DNA of 64,000 nt from NCBI GenBank assembly GCA_019186945.1, contig JABAQJ010000011.1, forward strand, positions 1 to 64,000, given 5' to 3'. The notes beneath the pieces were generated by a model that worked only from the letters and a program-made list of their open reading frames with translations, did no database searches and was not told the DNA's origin. This document shows, piece by piece, positions 56,569 through 64,000 of this stretch. The position numbers were made by a program, and so were the translations under genes. Origin of the DNA: Gemmatimonadaceae bacterium. Lineage in GTDB: Bacteria; Gemmatimonadota; Gemmatimonadetes; Gemmatimonadales; Gemmatimonadaceae. Position 1 is the stretch's first letter, and each line of letters begins with the position of its first letter.

Positions 56569-58137
56569 GTGACACGCCTTCGCATTCCGCCGCACCTTCA
56601 TGCCGACGTCGTTGTCGCTGGCGGAGGGCCGGCCGGCGCGTCGTCGGCAGCGCGGCTGGCTTCCGCAGGGCTGCGCGTGCTGGTCCTGGACCAGCGTTCG
56701 TTCCCGCGCGACAAGGTGTGTGGCGATTTCGTCGGTCCGGCCGCGCTCGTTGAACTCGCGGCGCTGGGCGTCACCAACCGGACGGACTACGTCTCTTCGA
56801 ATGTCATTCGGCAGGCCGCGCTGTTCCTCGATGGGCGTGAACTGATCCACCGCCGGATGCCGGAAGTCGGGCACTTGCCGGCCTACGGCCGGTGCATCCC
56901 TCGCATGCAGCTCGATCATTGGCTGCTGGACGCAGCTCGAACCGCTGGCGCCGGCATCATGGAAGGGGTACGCGTGCAAGGCTTCGACGTGCAAACCGAC
57001 TGCGTCACGGTCTTCGCCGAGCGCCGGCACGAGAAGGTGCAGCTGAGGGCACGTCTACTGATTGGTGCTGACGGGAGCAGTTCTGTGGTATCGCGCACGC
57101 TTCGCGGCGCCAGCCCATCAGACGAGAACCGCATCATCGCGGTGCGTGCGTACTATGACGGCGTCAGTGGATCGGAGGATCGTTGTGACTTGTACTTTTC
57201 GGCCGAGTCGTTCCCGGGCTACTACTGGCTCTTCCCGACTGCGGCGACCACGGCCAACGTGGGCGTGGGAATGGTCCTGGAGACGTTGCCTCCGACGGCC
57301 GACCACCTGCGTGACTTGCTCGCCGGCCTGGTTGCGTCGGACAGTGCGCTCGCCGAACGCCTGGCGGGAGCACGCTTGCGCGGCAAGGTCGTCGGATGGC
57401 CATTGACGACATACGACGCACGACTGGCGCTGGTCGCCGACCGTGTCATGCTCACTGGCGACGCCGCTGGCTTCATCAACCCGCTGAACGGTGAGGGCAT
57501 TCAGTACGCGCTGACTAGTGGCCGATGGGCGGCGGAGTGCGCGGTGGACGCGTTGGGAGACGACGACTTGTCTAGCGCACGGCTTGAAGCATATGCCTCC
57601 CGTGCCACACGTGAACTGCGCTACGACATGGCCCTCGCCGGACTCATCGTCCAGCTCATCCGAAATCGACACCTGACGCCGGTCTGGCTCGAGGCCCTCA
57701 AGGTCATTTCGGCGCGGGCCAGGATCGACGAGGAGTACGCCCAGACTACCGGTGGCATTCTTGCCGGGCTGACGCCGGCGCGCGACGCGTTGTCGGCAAG
57801 GATCCTCGGGCGGACGATCGACCAGGCGGTGTACTCTGCCGTGCTGGGCACGGCATGGGCAGCACTCAAGGGGCCTTCGCACTTGGCAAGGACGGGCGCA
57901 AACATGCTGCAGTCCGGCGTGTCGATCGCCGCGACCCTGCTGTCGAATCCGGCTGCGCTGGCGGACTGGATCGCTGGCATAGCTCGACAGGGTGGTGAGC
58001 TGGCGCTTCAGGTCGCCGCCCACCTGGGACAAGACGGGGCCATCGCCCATCCGCCCAGTCCCATTCTGGCGTCTGTTGCTCGCCTCCGCATCCCCAGCGA
58101 AAAGCCGGCAGACTACAGGTCACGCTCGATCATGTAG
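56569..58137 (+). CDS. Geranylgeranyl reductase-family FAD oxidoreductase
   Basis: An FAD-dependent enzyme of 522 aa. It has the dinucleotide-binding VVAGGGPAGASSAARL near the N-terminus, a CGDFVGP segment at the isoalloxazine site and the second FAD motif LTGDAAGFINPLNGEGI. These are the landmarks of the geranylgeranyl reductase family, which saturates isoprenoid chains, although halogenases and hydroxylases share the fold. I chose the GTG at 56569, which gives the normal short lead before the FAD motif; longer starts are basic and unlikely. The gene's 3' end overlaps that of the polyprenyl synthase gene by 25 bases in convergent orientation. Confidence 0.85.
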   Translation: MTRLRIPPHLHADVVVAGGGPAGASSAARLASAGLRVLVLDQRSFPRDKVCGDFVGPAALVELAALGVTNRTDYVSSNVIRQAALFLDGRELIHRRMPEVGHLPAYGRCIPRMQLDHWLLDAARTAGAGIMEGVRVQGFDVQTDCVTVFAERRHEKVQLRARLLIGADGSSSVVSRTLRGASPSDENRIIAVRAYYDGVSGSEDRCDLYFSAESFPGYYWLFPTAATTANVGVGMVLETLPPTADHLRDLLAGLVASDSALAERLAGARLRGKVVGWPLTTYDARLALVADRVMLTGDAAGFINPLNGEGIQYALTSGRWAAECAVDALGDDDLSSARLEAYASRATRELRYDMALAGLIVQLIRNRHLTPVWLEALKVISARARIDEEYAQTTGGILAGLTPARDALSARILGRTIDQAVYSAVLGTAWAALKGPSHLARTGANMLQSGVSIAATLLSNPAALADWIAGIARQGGELALQVAAHLGQDGAIAHPPSPILASVARLRIPSEKPADYRSRSIM

Positions 58138-59198
58138 TGCACGATCTGTTCGATGAAGCGCCGATCGCGCGATGGGGGGGCATCGGCGTAGGCAGCGTGG
58201 AACTCGTCCAAGGCCGCGGCAGCAAGGGAACGCGCCGACTGGCGGGCGTGGTCCAGGCTCCCATAGCGGTCCATGAGCGCACGTACCCACCGGACGTCAC
58301 GATCGGTGCGTCGCTCACGCGCAGTGGCGAGAAACCGGCGCAGCCGATCGCGTTCGCGTGGCGACGCATGGCGATACAGGTGGATCAGCATCATCGTCCG
58401 CTTTCCTTCCTGGATGTCGCCGCCGATCTCCTTTCCGTAGCGTCGCTCGTCCGCCACCAGGTTCAACACGTCGTCCTGGATCTGAAAGGCCGCCCCCATG
58501 AAGTAACCAAACCGGTTGAACCGATCGGGATCGATCGCGCCTCGACTGGCGATGACGGCGCCGATGCGGCAGGGGTGAATGCAGGTATACCAGCACGTCT
58601 TCTTCAGCGTCATCCTCAGGTAGTCGGCATCTTCCAGATCCAGAACGTTGTCGCGAACCCATCCCAGTTCCGTCGCCTGCCCTTCCGTCGACTGTCGCAC
58701 CATGTGCTGGATTTCCGCCATCACATCCCAGGTCACCTCGGGGCCAAGCAACTCGAGGTTGCGCATCAGCGGCTCGATGCTCAGGACGTTCATCGCGTCG
58801 CCGACGTTCACGGCTACGGCGAGGCCATGTTCAGCTGCGAGTGTAGGAAGGCCCCGCCGTGTCAGGCTGCCGTCCTCGACGTCATCGTGCACGAGAAATG
58901 CGTTGTGGAACAGCTCGATCGCGATGGCCGAGTTGAGCGCCAGACGCGGTGTACCTCCGAATGCACCGCAAGTCGCGATCGTCAGGCCGCAACGCAGCCC
59001 TTTTCCGCCGCGTCTCGGATAGACGGGGACGAGGTCGTACAAGTACCGCCGCGGTTCCATGTCAGGCAGGGCAGACAGCAACCCGGCCATCGTCATTTCT
59101 CTGTACTCGGCAAGACACCGCTCGACCAGGGCAAAGCGACGGCGTCCAGCCCGGACCGGCGGGCGGCGACCGCGCATCCGTGCCCCGGCGTTGCTCAC
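58113..59198 (-). CDS. Polyprenyl (geranylgeranyl-type) diphosphate synthase
   Basis: This 361-aa trans-prenyltransferase builds a linear isoprenoid diphosphate from IPP and an allylic primer. The first aspartate motif is DDVED, in LVHDDVED near residue 103, with Phe and Ala at positions -4 and -5. The second is DDVLN in QIQDDVLN, with Asn in place of the last Asp. RRGGKGLR is the IPP-binding segment. Chain length cannot be read with confidence; C15-C20 is most likely. The start is a GTG overlapping the stop of the upstream gene (GTGA), so synthesis is coupled to that unknown protein. Confidence 0.9.
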   Translation of the reverse strand: MSNAGARMRGRRPPVRAGRRRFALVERCLAEYREMTMAGLLSALPDMEPRRYLYDLVPVYPRRGGKGLRCGLTIATCGAFGGTPRLALNSAIAIELFHNAFLVHDDVEDGSLTRRGLPTLAAEHGLAVAVNVGDAMNVLSIEPLMRNLELLGPEVTWDVMAEIQHMVRQSTEGQATELGWVRDNVLDLEDADYLRMTLKKTCWYTCIHPCRIGAVIASRGAIDPDRFNRFGYFMGAAFQIQDDVLNLVADERRYGKEIGGDIQEGKRTMMLIHLYRHASPRERDRLRRFLATARERRTDRDVRWVRALMDRYGSLDHARQSARSLAAAALDEFHAAYADAPPSRDRRFIEQIVHYMIERDL

Positions 59199-60082
59199 CC
59201 GACGTCGATCGTCAGCAGCGCACGAAGGGCGTCCATCTCGGTCGCGCGCACGAGGCCCTCGTAGACACCTGCGTCGGCCTTGGCTGGAACCCTGACACTT
59301 ACCGTCACCTGACCAGCAGAGCGCGGTCCCACGCTCAACGTGCGCGGCTCGAACGAGACATGGTCCGCGGGAATGCGCGCGCCGGATGCGCTCACCAGCT
59401 CCGCCGAATGCAGCGTGAACTCCGCGGTGGCACGGTCGCTTTCGTTCTCGAGCGACATGAGGAGTTCACCGATCGCTCCCGGTTTGACCTTGCCAGGGAT
59501 GCGGACTGTGGCAATACGCAACCCCGACTCTCCAGCCTCACCGGGCCCGGCGCTCGATCGCGCAGGACGGGGAGAGGTAGTATGACCGGCCGTCACATTG
59601 ACGATCCGTCCGGCGCGCTCTCCAACCGTGGTTGCCGCCGCGGTTACGATGTCGAGAATGATGTCCACCGCCTCGTGGGCATCGCGCCGGAAGCGGGACA
59701 TGACGGCATCGGGAGGCTGTGCGCGAAGTGCCGCAACGTCAAGGAAACGCTGTTCGATGCGCTTCGCTGCCCCAATGCCAGTCGCGACCTCTTCCTCGAG
59801 GATCGACGCCGCTTTCTGGACAATGAGTGGCGTGGCTCGGAACGCACGGCGCGATGCGCCCACGGCTGCATCCGTCGCGGCACTCAACGACGATCGGGAG
59901 ACTTCGGCGCGGAATCCGCGTCGTGGCATTTCGCGATCGCCGGTCGGCGGTACCGGGGCCTGGCGCGCCGGCTCCGGTTCGGCCGTGCGCTTGCTGCGCC
60001 CGATGCCCGCCGCAGATCGCTGCTTCTCGCGACCCGGCGCAGGCGTCCGCTTCGAACGAGTGTCAGGTTTCCTGGACGGCAT
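59195..60082 (-). CDS. Protein with helical region and Ig-like C-terminal domain, unknown function
   Basis: This 295-aa protein has three parts. A very basic, disordered head takes up the first 55 residues. A helical stretch of about 90 residues (around 75-165, including SILEEEVATGIGAAKRIEQ) is amphipathic and phasin-like in character. A beta-sandwich domain from about 190 to the end resembles the Ig-like domains appended to secreted hydrolases and surface proteins. There is no signal peptide or transmembrane segment, so it is probably cytoplasmic. It overlaps the polyprenyl synthase gene and starts 2 bases after the 80-aa gene's stop codon. Confidence 0.7.
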   Translation of the reverse strand: MPSRKPDTRSKRTPAPGREKQRSAAGIGRSKRTAEPEPARQAPVPPTGDREMPRRGFRAEVSRSSLSAATDAAVGASRRAFRATPLIVQKAASILEEEVATGIGAAKRIEQRFLDVAALRAQPPDAVMSRFRRDAHEAVDIILDIVTAAATTVGERAGRIVNVTAGHTTSPRPARSSAGPGEAGESGLRIATVRIPGKVKPGAIGELLMSLENESDRATAEFTLHSAELVSASGARIPADHVSFEPRTLSVGPRSAGQVTVSVRVPAKADAGVYEGLVRATEMDALRALLTIDVG

Positions 60083-60084
60083 GC

Positions 60085-60327
60085 CTAACGCTTCTCATCG
60101 CAATTGAAGAGACGTGTCTCGCCGCTCACCGTGATGGTGGCCACGGGACGGTCGAAGATCGTGATTCCGATCGCGTACTCGCTGCGCGCGCAGATAGGCT
60201 CGCACACGCGAATGCAGATTGGTACCTGTCCTCGCACGGCAATCGTGGAATCGGTCGCCTGGTTCACGGTTGCCGGTTCCTTCGGCCAGCTGAGGATATT
60301 GATGTTAGTCGTTTCGCCGTTCGCCAT
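60085..60327 (-). CDS. Small Cys-containing beta-rich protein, unknown function
   Basis: The ATG at 60327 is preceded by GGAG at good spacing, giving an 80-aa protein. It is predicted to be beta-rich and contains three closely spaced cysteines in PICIRVCEPICARSE plus a fourth in the C-terminal FNCDEKR. That is a possible metal site or disulfide set. No signal peptide is seen. It overlaps the end of the 1216-aa gene by 23 bases and precedes the 295-aa gene by 2 bases, so all belong to one transcription unit. Confidence 0.7.
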   Translation of the reverse strand: MANGETTNINILSWPKEPATVNQATDSTIAVRGQVPICIRVCEPICARSEYAIGITIFDRPVATITVSGETRLFNCDEKR

Positions 60328-63300
60328 GGGGAGTCTCCGGATGTATGGGCGCCCCACCACGACGCCCAGGGGTTTCCTGACCTGCAACGCGCCGTGATCC
60401 GTCGGTGGCGTCAATGCAGATGTCGATCAGCAGCCCTTCGCCGCCACCACCGGTGAAGAGAAGCGATGTGATACCTTCCGCCGCAATGGCGAGAGCCTGC
60501 GGTGTATCCACGCTCGTTGCAGAATGAGCGTCGCCGACGCGGGTGTGGACAGCGCTGAACGCTTCCATCCGCACCGCAGCCTGACCCAGCGAGAGTACGT
60601 GCGCAACCACCCTGAGCGCTGTGAAAGGAAGCGCGACTTCGAGCGCCTTGCGCGGCAGCGCGAGTTTTCCTGCGCCGGCGGGATCGCCCCAGACGGCGAT
60701 TCGAAGCGGGTCGCCGCCTGACGACCTGAACGCGAACCCGTCCTGCTCGAACGTGGGGCCAATCACTCGGGGACGTTTCTCCGCTCGCCAGTCGATGCAG
60801 CGCCGACTGGGTTTGTCCGGCGTGCATGGCGGCGGATCGCCAAGGGCACAGGGGTAAGCCAGGAGCGAAACCGAATCGAACCACGCTCCGCCCGATCCCT
60901 GCTTTCCGGCGTATTCGACAAAGATGGTGATCGCGCGCGCCGTGGCGGTGTGACGGACCGTCAGCTCACGCCATGCGTTGCTATCCACACCAGTCGCCCA
61001 GACGATCGCGGCTGAAGTCGGGTCCGTTCCGCCAGCCGCGTCTATACCCAGCCGTACCGCGTCGTTGTGGCCGGCAGCCAGATGGTACCAACACGAGATC
61101 TGGTAATCCCAGCCGACATTCGCACCGACGACTTGCCACAGCCCCGCCACACCGGTTCCGGCACCGCGCACGTGTTGCGAGCGCTGGCCATCGCGAACGA
61201 TGAACTCCTCACTGGCAAACCGTACTGTCTTCGCTGTTGCTGTAGTGGACTCTTCGGCGTACGGCTCCCAGGCATTGGCGACGACGCCTGACGCGTGGGT
61301 ACGGAACCCGGCCTCGAAGTCGCCATTCTTCACGTCGACAACGCGGACAATCAGCCAATCCTCACCCACTCCTCCATCGTCATCGGTCACCGTGCACACG
61401 GCATGGAAGGAGCCGCAACACTCATAGCGATGCGTGGCCGCGGCAATGCCGCACCCGGCAGGCGGCTCGTGCCACTCGCGCACGGTCGCTGGCACGGGTG
61501 TGCTGCAATCGCCGAAGTCCCATGTGGCAGTGTGCGTGTCGCACCAGCCCGGATCCGTGAACTTCGCGACCAGTGTGATCGGCGTGCAGGGATACGCGAA
61601 CATGTCGACACCGGCGTCGACGCTCGGCGGCACATTGGTCACGAGCACACGCTTGGTCGCCACGCCGACTCCACCATCGTCATCGATCACGCGCACCGTG
61701 ACGCGATAATCTCCGTTGTCGCACCATGCGTGCCGGGCGCGCGCCGTTCCCCGGCCGAGAGGCGCGTCGTGAGTCTCTGCGATCGCACCGACAACCGGTG
61801 TGGAATCGTCGCCAAAGTCGAAGATCGCGGTGTGGGCGTCCGGCCATCCTGGGTCCGTGAACGTAGCCACGATTTCGATCTCTTCGCCTTCGGGGATCGT
61901 GATCGGCGGCCCCGCATCGACCGTGGCCGGAACGTTGGTGACACGAACGGCGGCGAAGTGCCGTGTGGTGACGCCACCGTCCTCGTGGACGACTGTCGTC
62001 AGCTTGGCGACGTAGAGGCCGTCGTCAGAATATCGATGGGTTGGCGTCATCTGTGCCGCGCCAGCTCCATCGCCAAAGGTCCAGGAATACGTGGTGTTCG
62101 CCTTGGCCGGCCCGCCGTCGAACACCACGTTCGCGCCTTCCGGCACGACATACGGGCCCTTGGCGTTCGCCAGCGCATCGGTGACCGACTCGTAAGTCGC
62201 ATGGACGACGTACTCGTCGCCGAACAGGATGCTGTCGGGATCGATGACGATCGGGTTCTCGAAACGCGTGGTGATTTCGCCTATGCCTTCGAGCGTCTGT
62301 GGCCAGGCGCCGATGCCCTTGATCTGGCCGGTAATCTCGTCGCGGATGATGCCGCCGCCGATCTTCTCGGCGATCCCCTCGACCACGGCGAGCACCACCA
62401 GCGCGATGATGCCACCGACGATGCCTAACGTGATGAAGCCAATCAGGAACGAGAGGATCCATGCCAGTAGCGACAGATCGACGTCCGGCTCGCCAATCAG
62501 GAACGGTTTGACGATCTGGCCGCCTGACGGGTTGTCCTCCCACTGCAGGCCTACTTCGGCCTCGAAGTCGGCGTCGACGTCGATGCTATCGGCGATCGCG
62601 TCGATGACCGTGACGTCGCCTTCGACGTGGATGGAACCCGTTCGCAGCGAAACGGAAAGCCGCGTGAGCTTCGCGTCGTGACCGTCGACGTTCTGGAACG
62701 TGTGCGGCGGGAAATCCGGGCCGAAGCCGCCTTCGTCCTCCGGGCGGTGAATCTGCTCGTCCACGATCTCGAGCACCTTGTTGCCATCGATGGCGATCGC
62801 GCAACTGCGTCCGGCGGGGATGAAGTTGTGGATGGCGCCGGTGTCGCCGGCGGGATTGTTGAGGCAGAACGCGATGGCATCGGAGAGAGCCAGCGGCCTG
62901 ACGTCCGTTACGGACACGCTTCCGTCCGGCGGCGGCGTTGGCGTCCACAGCCCGATGTTGCCGCGCCCGACGATGGTCTCGTGTGCTCGATCGGCGATGA
63001 AGGTCTCTATGTCGCCGACCGTCGGGACGAACACGTGTATATCGCCGATGGCAGCGGCTGTCGCCTGCGCACGCGCCGTCAGGTTGGACTTGATCGCGCC
63101 CTCCAGCAGGCCACCGCTCCCGGCGTTATCGACCGAGTAGTTCGATCCCTCGCTGTCGTACGATCCCGCGGCGTCGCTCATCGGTGCCGGCGCGAAGTCC
63201 TGCACTTCGACGGTGGCGCTCGATATCTTCGCCGTGAGGGATCCGGGAGCCACGACAAGATCGGCCAGGAGCGAGAGTTTGCAGACGACACCGGCGGGCG

Positions 63301-63955
63301 AGAGCCCCGCCGACATGTTGCTGAGCTTCAGGTGCACCGGTATCGACAGCCTCACCTGCGCCGGTGTCGGCTGGGCAACCGTGATGCGGTGCGTGGGTTT
63401 CGACGGATCATCGTAGATGTCGACCCATGCGTCCGCTGTAAACGCGAGAAACGACACGCCCGGCTGGCTGACGTGATCCGGTATCGTGTGGTCGACGTAC
63501 CGGGCGTGGACGTACTCCTCGACCGCCGTCAGCGTCAACGCCGGGACGGGATCGCCACTTGTCAGCGTCGCGGTAACGCTGGCGCGCGGCACGGTGTCGA
63601 GGAGCGCGGCGACATGGATCGTACCAGGTAGCACGCCGATGGGAACCCGAACGTCGACATCGGCCCGCAAGTCGAAGAAGCTGGCGCCAGGGATCGGCGG
63701 GTTGGCGATGTGAACCTGGATCTCCGACGCCAACGTGACCTTGACCCCATTGACACCGGTGTCCATTACCAGTCTGACACCAGCACGCGGGATGTCCACG
63801 ACGCCATCGGCCACCGAGTACGGACCGAACGACGTTCCCGCGACGATGTCCGTGCTGTGCGGGATGATATTGTTGTCCCATGCGCCCTGAAGAATCTGGT
63901 TCAGGACGCCAACGGTCAGTTCCCCGACAACCTCGAAGCCACCGAGCTTCGGCAT
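60305..63955 (-). CDS. Giant multidomain protein with PKD repeats and internal hydrophobic segment
   Basis: A 1216-aa protein whose ATG at 63955 follows AGGGAG at good spacing. Residues 1-490 are beta-rich and hydrophobic-patterned, reminiscent of lipid-binding TULIP-type folds, though that is only an impression. A strongly hydrophobic stretch at about 490-540 (ILSFLIGFITLGIVGG) could be a membrane hairpin. Three PKD domains follow (about 600-680, 685-780 and 785-870; DFGDDSTP, WDFGDCSTP). A jelly-roll carbohydrate-binding-like domain beginning NGDFEAG spans about 875-1045, and a C-terminal beta domain ends the protein. There is no N-terminal signal peptide, which is odd for PKD proteins. The hydrophobic segment may instead direct insertion. 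Confidence 0.8.
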   Translation of the reverse strand: MPKLGGFEVVGELTVGVLNQILQGAWDNNIIPHSTDIVAGTSFGPYSVADGVVDIPRAGVRLVMDTGVNGVKVTLASEIQVHIANPPIPGASFFDLRADVDVRVPIGVLPGTIHVAALLDTVPRASVTATLTSGDPVPALTLTAVEEYVHARYVDHTIPDHVSQPGVSFLAFTADAWVDIYDDPSKPTHRITVAQPTPAQVRLSIPVHLKLSNMSAGLSPAGVVCKLSLLADLVVAPGSLTAKISSATVEVQDFAPAPMSDAAGSYDSEGSNYSVDNAGSGGLLEGAIKSNLTARAQATAAAIGDIHVFVPTVGDIETFIADRAHETIVGRGNIGLWTPTPPPDGSVSVTDVRPLALSDAIAFCLNNPAGDTGAIHNFIPAGRSCAIAIDGNKVLEIVDEQIHRPEDEGGFGPDFPPHTFQNVDGHDAKLTRLSVSLRTGSIHVEGDVTVIDAIADSIDVDADFEAEVGLQWEDNPSGGQIVKPFLIGEPDVDLSLLAWILSFLIGFITLGIVGGIIALVVLAVVEGIAEKIGGGIIRDEITGQIKGIGAWPQTLEGIGEITTRFENPIVIDPDSILFGDEYVVHATYESVTDALANAKGPYVVPEGANVVFDGGPAKANTTYSWTFGDGAGAAQMTPTHRYSDDGLYVAKLTTVVHEDGGVTTRHFAAVRVTNVPATVDAGPPITIPEGEEIEIVATFTDPGWPDAHTAIFDFGDDSTPVVGAIAETHDAPLGRGTARARHAWCDNGDYRVTVRVIDDDGGVGVATKRVLVTNVPPSVDAGVDMFAYPCTPITLVAKFTDPGWCDTHTATWDFGDCSTPVPATVREWHEPPAGCGIAAATHRYECCGSFHAVCTVTDDDGGVGEDWLIVRVVDVKNGDFEAGFRTHASGVVANAWEPYAEESTTATAKTVRFASEEFIVRDGQRSQHVRGAGTGVAGLWQVVGANVGWDYQISCWYHLAAGHNDAVRLGIDAAGGTDPTSAAIVWATGVDSNAWRELTVRHTATARAITIFVEYAGKQGSGGAWFDSVSLLAYPCALGDPPPCTPDKPSRRCIDWRAEKRPRVIGPTFEQDGFAFRSSGGDPLRIAVWGDPAGAGKLALPRKALEVALPFTALRVVAHVLSLGQAAVRMEAFSAVHTRVGDAHSATSVDTPQALAIAAEGITSLLFTGGGGEGLLIDICIDATDGSRRVAGQETPGRRGGAPIHPETPHGERRND

Positions 63956-64000
63956 GCGACGATGCTCCCTATTCCGGTGTCGGACCGCGCTTCAGGCGAG

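Noticed and set aside
56569-59198. Bacteriochlorophyll or carotenoid cluster
   Set aside because: The reductase-family and prenyl synthase genes are compatible, but no bch, crt or photosystem genes flank them here.
58137-59264. 375-codon frame opposite the polyprenyl synthase
   Set aside because: Shadow of the synthase; repeats of Arg, His and Val and no homologous motif.
59195-63955. Prophage tail or contractile injection system genes
   Set aside because: PKD and Ig-like domains are present, but there is no sheath, tube, baseplate, tape measure or AAA+ ATPase gene in the window.

Overview
The window is GC-rich bacterial chromosome, densely coding on both strands, with about 46 genes I can support and no rRNA, tRNA, CRISPR array, insertion sequence or prophage. 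Gene content points to a heterotrophic Gemmatimonadota-like bacterium (Acidobacteriota is the main alternative). It has a PadR + duplicated MacB/FtsX-type permease pair, many exported metallo- and serine peptidases, Tat- or lipoprotein-exported GH10 xylanases, eukaryote-like Ser/Thr kinase signalling and DUF2911. The taxonomic assignment is inference from gene content only.

Layout. 1-440: a structured 130-bp tandem repeat cut by the window edge, then a terminator-like hairpin. 442-3408: permease and PadR regulator behind a promoter whose -35 box sits in a perfect inverted repeat. 3610-6844: peptidase E, then hmgA and hppD, two steps of tyrosine catabolism. 7089-9443: Ser/Thr kinase and beta-carbonic anhydrase. 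9502-18362: acetoacetate-CoA ligase, FKBP lipoprotein, FMN hydroxy-acid dehydrogenase, M28 peptidase, a small membrane protein with its own operator-like promoter, and an M14 peptidase. 18603-20890: thrB-thrC. 21088-22653: OmpA-like protein with Ig-like domains, followed by a strong terminator. 22774-31751: MFS transporter, M16 peptidase, small membrane protein, an M24 peptidase coupled to an orphan histidine kinase, and M55 D-aminopeptidase. 31873-33187: Ras-like GTPase overlapping a PP2C phosphatase. 33220-42763: cysteine synthase, amidohydrolase, unknown membrane protein, S9 peptidase, PAF-acetylhydrolase-like enzyme and lactate permease. 42879-48416: two GH10 xylanases in tandem, DUF2911, GNAT and an S33 hydrolase. 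48474-53639: a sugar operon of isomerase, fused ATPase-permease and binding lipoprotein. 54259-56372: phosphodiesterase and rhomboid protease. 56569-63955: geranylgeranyl-reductase-type flavoprotein convergent with a tightly packed cluster of polyprenyl synthase, helical/Ig-like protein, an 80-aa protein and a 1216-aa PKD protein.

How the genes work together. Much of the window serves scavenging of polymers: exported peptidases release peptides and amino acids, xylanases release xylo-oligosaccharides, and the ABC operon takes up and isomerises a sugar. HppD and HmgA feed tyrosine towards fumarate and acetoacetate, and the nearby acetoacetate-CoA ligase could return the acetoacetate to central metabolism. 

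The two most unusual signals are (1) an octamer, GCCTAACG/CGTTAGGC, that I count 17 times by eye, mostly inside genes and forcing the otherwise rare TTA leucine codon into one context, and (2) the isoprenoid/PKD cluster at 56569-63955, which matches no named system I know.
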